This document shows, one piece after another, positions 61,450-64,000 of a stretch of 64,000 nucleotides of DNA. The first letter of the stretch is position 1, and the number at the start of each line of letters is the position of its first letter. Both the position numbers and the translations under genes were made by a program. The stretch is from Microbacterium paraoxydans (GTDB taxonomy: Bacteria; Actinomycetota; Actinomycetes; Actinomycetales; Microbacteriaceae), in contig NZ_JAIVLG010000001.1 in the NCBI RefSeq assembly GCF_020524545.1, forward strand, positions 124,001 to 188,000, given 5' to 3'. The notes under the pieces were generated by a model. The model did not search any database, was not told the origin of the DNA, and was given only the letters and a program-made list of their open reading frames with translations.

Positions 61450-62408
61450 CAGCGCACCGACTCCGCGGCCTCAGCGAGCCGCTCGACGACCTCGGGGGTC
61501 AGATCGAGGTCGAACACGTCGGCGACCACCTGGGACCAGCCGTGGATGAAGTACCGCCAGCCGTCGACGACGTGCACGCCACGCGCTGCCGCTTGCGCCT
61601 CGGCCTGGTGCAGGAACTCGAGTGAGCCGCGGTAGTTGAACTCCCACGCGTACGCGCCTTCGGGGAACGCCGCGGCGTCGCTCAGAGGCGAGCCGGGGCG
61701 GTCCTTGCCGAGACCGGTGGCGTTGGCGATGACGGAGCCGGCCGGGGCAGCGGCCACCAGCGCATCGGCTTCTGCGGGAGAGGCGGTCACGACGTAGTCG
61801 ATCAGCCCGTCGCGGGTGCCGTGCTGGCGGTGCACCTCGCGCAGGTGGTCGAGCTTGTCCTGGGTGCGGGCCGTCACCGTGATCTTCGAGGGGGCGTCCT
61901 CGCGCTCGGCCAGAGCCCAGCTCAGTGCGGTGCCCGAACCGCCGGCGCCCAGGATCACGACCGCGGCACCCGTGCGGGCGAAGTGGTCGGGCGGGAGGAA
62001 GTCGTTCAGGGCGAGATCGACCGTGATCGGATCCTTGGCCCGTCCGGACAGCATCGGTCCGCGCTTGGAGATGCTGGAGACCTCGGAGCAGGACACCGCG
62101 AACGGGTCGAGCTCGTCGAACAGGTCGGAGGCCGCGGCGAACACGTTCATCTTGTGCGTGGTCACGAGAGCTCCACGGTGATGCGGGTCGTCGCGGATCT
62201 GCTCGACCAGCGCGCGGTACTGCGCGGGGTCGGCGTCCATCGGCAGGTCGTGACCGACCAGGGTCCGGGTCGGCAGGTCGAGGATGTCGGCCCAGAGCGG
62301 GAAGACCTTCATGATCGACGACGACGCGGTGGTCACCCCGACGAAGCCCATGTAGTCGGCGGATCCCGTGGCAGGTGCGGTACTGACGGCGTCGGTGGTG
62401 GTGGTCAT
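61449..62408 (-). CDS. Shikimate dehydrogenase-like NAD(P)-dependent oxidoreductase
   Basis: A 319-residue protein with the AroE-like layout. An N-terminal substrate domain has the lysine in ALVTTHKMNV (where AroE has NVTxPxK), and a Rossmann domain has VILGAGGSGTALSWALAE near the middle. It is longer than AroE and its substrate loops differ, so it is unlikely to be the biosynthetic enzyme. In this operon a sugar-acid or polyol substrate is more plausible. It is coupled to both neighbours by short overlaps. Confidence 0.78.
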   Translation of the reverse strand: MTTTTDAVSTAPATGSADYMGFVGVTTASSSIMKVFPLWADILDLPTRTLVGHDLPMDADPAQYRALVEQIRDDPHHRGALVTTHKMNVFAAASDLFDELDPFAVSCSEVSSISKRGPMLSGRAKDPITVDLALNDFLPPDHFARTGAAVVILGAGGSGTALSWALAEREDAPSKITVTARTQDKLDHLREVHRQHGTRDGLIDYVVTASPAEADALVAAAPAGSVIANATGLGKDRPGSPLSDAAAFPEGAYAWEFNYRGSLEFLHQAEAQAAARGVHVVDGWRYFIHGWSQVVADVFDLDLTPEVVERLAEAAESVR

Positions 62409-63376
62409 CGGGTCTCCTCGGAGAGCGGGACGGGGACGGGATGGGCAGGTGCTGCGCCGGCGAGGACGCCGATCACATCGGCCAATGACAGGGAGCCCAT
62501 GTTGTCGACGGCCTGGGTGGTCTGCGCGCCGAGGTGCGGGGTCACGATCACACGGTCGGCGAGGTCCGGGGCGAGGAGTGGACTGTCGTGCGCGGCCGTG
62601 TCGCCGTCGAGGGTGTCGGCCGCGTAGCCGGCGAGGGTTCCGTCACGGAGCGCCTGCGCGACGGCTGCCTCGTCGATCAGGTCACCGCGGGCGGTGTTGA
62701 CCAGCACGGTGCCCGGTCGCATGTCGGCGAGACGCTCGGTGTCGACGAGCCGCTGCCCTCCCGGGGCATGCAGTGTGATGACGTCGGCGGTGCGGAACAG
62801 ATCGTCGAGCGAGGCGGGCTCCGCGCCGCGACCCCGCACGACCTCGTCGGAAAGGAACGGGTCGGCGGCCAGCACGCGCGGCCCGAAGCCGCTCAGCCGC
62901 GCGGCGACGCCCTGGCCGATGCGACCGAAGCCCACGATGCCGACCGTGGCCGCACCGAGTTCGCGACCGCGGCGCACGCCCCAGTCGCCCGCGCGCACGC
63001 GGCGGTCGCCGTCGGGGAGGAACCGCAGCGCGGCGAGCATGAGCCCGACCGCGTGGTCGGCCACCGCGTCGGCGTTCGCGCCGGGAGTGTTGGTCACGGG
63101 GATGCCCCGGTCGCGCGCGGCGACGAGGTCGACTGCTTCGGTGCCGACGCCGTAGCGGGCGACGACCTTGAGCTTCGGAGCTGCGGCGAGGTGCGCGTCC
63201 GTGACCGCTCCGGTGCCCGCGATCCAGGCGTCGGCGCCGTGCAGCAGCGCTCGCAACTCCTCGAGGTCGTGATGCGCCGGACCGCGGAGGATGCGATGAC
63301 CTGCCCGGGCAGCGCGTTCCACCAGGTCGAGGTCGCCGTCCGAGAAGGAGCGGCTGGTGACGAGGATCACGCCCAT
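62405..63376 (-). CDS. D-2-hydroxyacid dehydrogenase (phosphoglycerate dehydrogenase-like)
   Basis: A 323-residue D-isomer-specific 2-hydroxyacid dehydrogenase. It has VVARYGVGTEAVDLVAA, the NAD motif GIVGFGRIGQGVAA, the arginine in VLVNTARGDLIDE, and the glutamate/histidine region ending VIVTPHLGAQT. ATG 63376 shares a base with the kinase stop; longer upstream reading is the kinase's antisense frame. Such enzymes reduce or oxidise 2-keto/2-hydroxy acids, which fits a sugar-acid pathway. Confidence 0.87.
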   Translation of the reverse strand: MGVILVTSRSFSDGDLDLVERAARAGHRILRGPAHHDLEELRALLHGADAWIAGTGAVTDAHLAAAPKLKVVARYGVGTEAVDLVAARDRGIPVTNTPGANADAVADHAVGLMLAALRFLPDGDRRVRAGDWGVRRGRELGAATVGIVGFGRIGQGVAARLSGFGPRVLAADPFLSDEVVRGRGAEPASLDDLFRTADVITLHAPGGQRLVDTERLADMRPGTVLVNTARGDLIDEAAVAQALRDGTLAGYAADTLDGDTAAHDSPLLAPDLADRVIVTPHLGAQTTQAVDNMGSLSLADVIGVLAGAAPAHPVPVPLSEETR

Positions 63377-64000
63377 CAGCGTGGCCGTCCGGCGAACCAT
63401 GGCGCCAGGGTCGTGTAGGCGTCGGCGAAGCGGGCATGCCGCTCGGCGTAGACGGCGTGACGCTCGGCATCCGGGGTGAACTCGGCGGTGACCTCGCTCA
63501 GGGCGCGGGCTGCCGAGAAGTCCGTGAGTCCGAGTCCGACCGCGGCGGTGACCGCTGCTCCGAGGCTGTTCGCCTCCTCCACGATCGTCCGGCGGCGCAC
63601 CGGCACACCCCACACATCCGCGAGCACCGAGAGGTACACGTCGCTCTGCGCCCCGCCGCCCACGGCATCGATGCGGTCGATCACCGCACCGGAGTCGCGG
63701 AATGCGTGGATGCAGCTGAGCAGGTTGAACGCGGTGCCCTCCAGCACGGCCCGCACGAGGTGCGCTCGGCCGTGGTGGCGGGCGAGACCGACGAAGGCAC
63801 CGCGGGCATCCGGGTCCCACATCGGGGAGCGCTCGCCGAGGAGGTAGGGGAGGAAGAAGAGATCGTCGGTGTCGACGTCCGCAGACGCTTCGGCGGTCAG
63901 TCGTCCGGTCTCGGGGTGCGCGGGGTCGGGGGAGAGGGCCTCGGCGATCCACTGCACCGAGGCGCCACCGGCCTGCATGGTCGCCGTGGGCACGAACGAT
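63376..64000 (-). CDS. FGGY-family carbohydrate kinase, C-terminal part (cut by window end)
   Basis: The last 207 residues or so of an FGGY kinase; the frame is open to the right edge, so the start lies outside. Visible family features are MQAGGASVQWIAEAL, FLPYLLGERSPMWDPDARGAFVGL, and the ATP-binding VDRIDAVGGGAQSDVYLSVLADVWG. It resembles the gluconokinase/xylulokinase group; the substrate cannot be assigned from this part. It begins (5' side) a four-gene operon with 1-4 bp overlaps. Confidence 0.85.
   Translation of the reverse strand, partial: SFVPTATMQAGGASVQWIAEALSPDPAHPETGRLTAEASADVDTDDLFFLPYLLGERSPMWDPDARGAFVGLARHHGRAHLVRAVLEGTAFNLLSCIHAFRDSGAVIDRIDAVGGGAQSDVYLSVLADVWGVPVRRRTIVEEANSLGAAVTAAVGLGLTDFSAARALSEVTAEFTPDAERHAVYAERHARFADAYTTLAPWFAGRPR

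Noticed and set aside
61449..62408. Biosynthetic shikimate dehydrogenase (aroE)
   Set aside because: The motif replacing NVTxPxK, the extra length and the sugar-catabolic operon argue against a role in aromatic amino acid synthesis.

Overview
The window is a high-GC stretch (roughly 70% by eye) with C/G-ending codons, many GTG starts and Gram-positive surface anchoring (LPxTG-type signals, class C sortase). Together these point to an actinobacterium. The mix of sugar ABC importers, GntR-family regulators and single-strand catabolic operons fits Microbacteriaceae, most likely Microbacterium; the genus is an inference. No rRNA, tRNA, CRISPR array, transposase or phage gene was seen.

Layout. 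112-7605: a SpaA-type pilus locus with a large surface/tip protein, a major pilin, a class C sortase and a membrane-anchored SdrD-like/lysyl-oxidase gene broken by two in-frame TAG codons. 7796-9421: two short-chain dehydrogenases. 9607-12446 (minus): TauE-type exporter, ankyrin protein, KDPG aldolase and a GntR/UTRA regulator, divergent from an MgtC-family gene. 13391-30084 (plus, 16.7 kb): an inositol operon (iolE-like, Gfo/Idh, iolC, Cgl0159-type aldolase, iolA, iolB, iolD) that also carries a complete ABC sugar importer, a PHP metallohydrolase and a GH38 alpha-mannosidase. 30143-37630: RlmN, a quinone-reductase-like protein, TetR, DUF4407, MocR and an aldo/keto reductase. 37755-43091: a second sugar ABC importer, a class V PLP enzyme and a GntR/FCD regulator. 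43182-48408: a GcvR-like ACT protein, DUF1992, a cysteine-synthase-family protein, and GntR-rbsD-rbsK opposite a transaldolase. 48422-54335: a non-phosphorylative L-fucose pathway with its GntR regulator. 54456-60296: LacI, a tagatose/allulose 3-epimerase-type enzyme and a ribose-type ABC importer. 60478-64000 (minus): phosphotriesterase-type lactonase, shikimate-dehydrogenase-like enzyme, 2-hydroxyacid dehydrogenase and an FGGY kinase cut by the window end.

How they work together. The inositol operon encodes almost every step from myo-inositol to acetyl-CoA, and the added importer, metallohydrolase and alpha-mannosidase suggest that the imported substrate is a mannosylated (phospho)inositol. 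The fucose block covers all five steps from L-fucose to pyruvate and lactate, and a shared 11-bp operator ties its GntR gene to both divergent promoters. The last two blocks look like one unassigned sugar or sugar-acid pathway.

The non-coding DNA is also structured. Every convergent gene junction with more than about 20 bp of room holds a long imperfect palindrome or nested inverted repeat, and one 21-bp perfect palindrome is translated at the start of an aldo/keto reductase gene. Most intergenic regions upstream of operons carry recognisable operator-like dyads.
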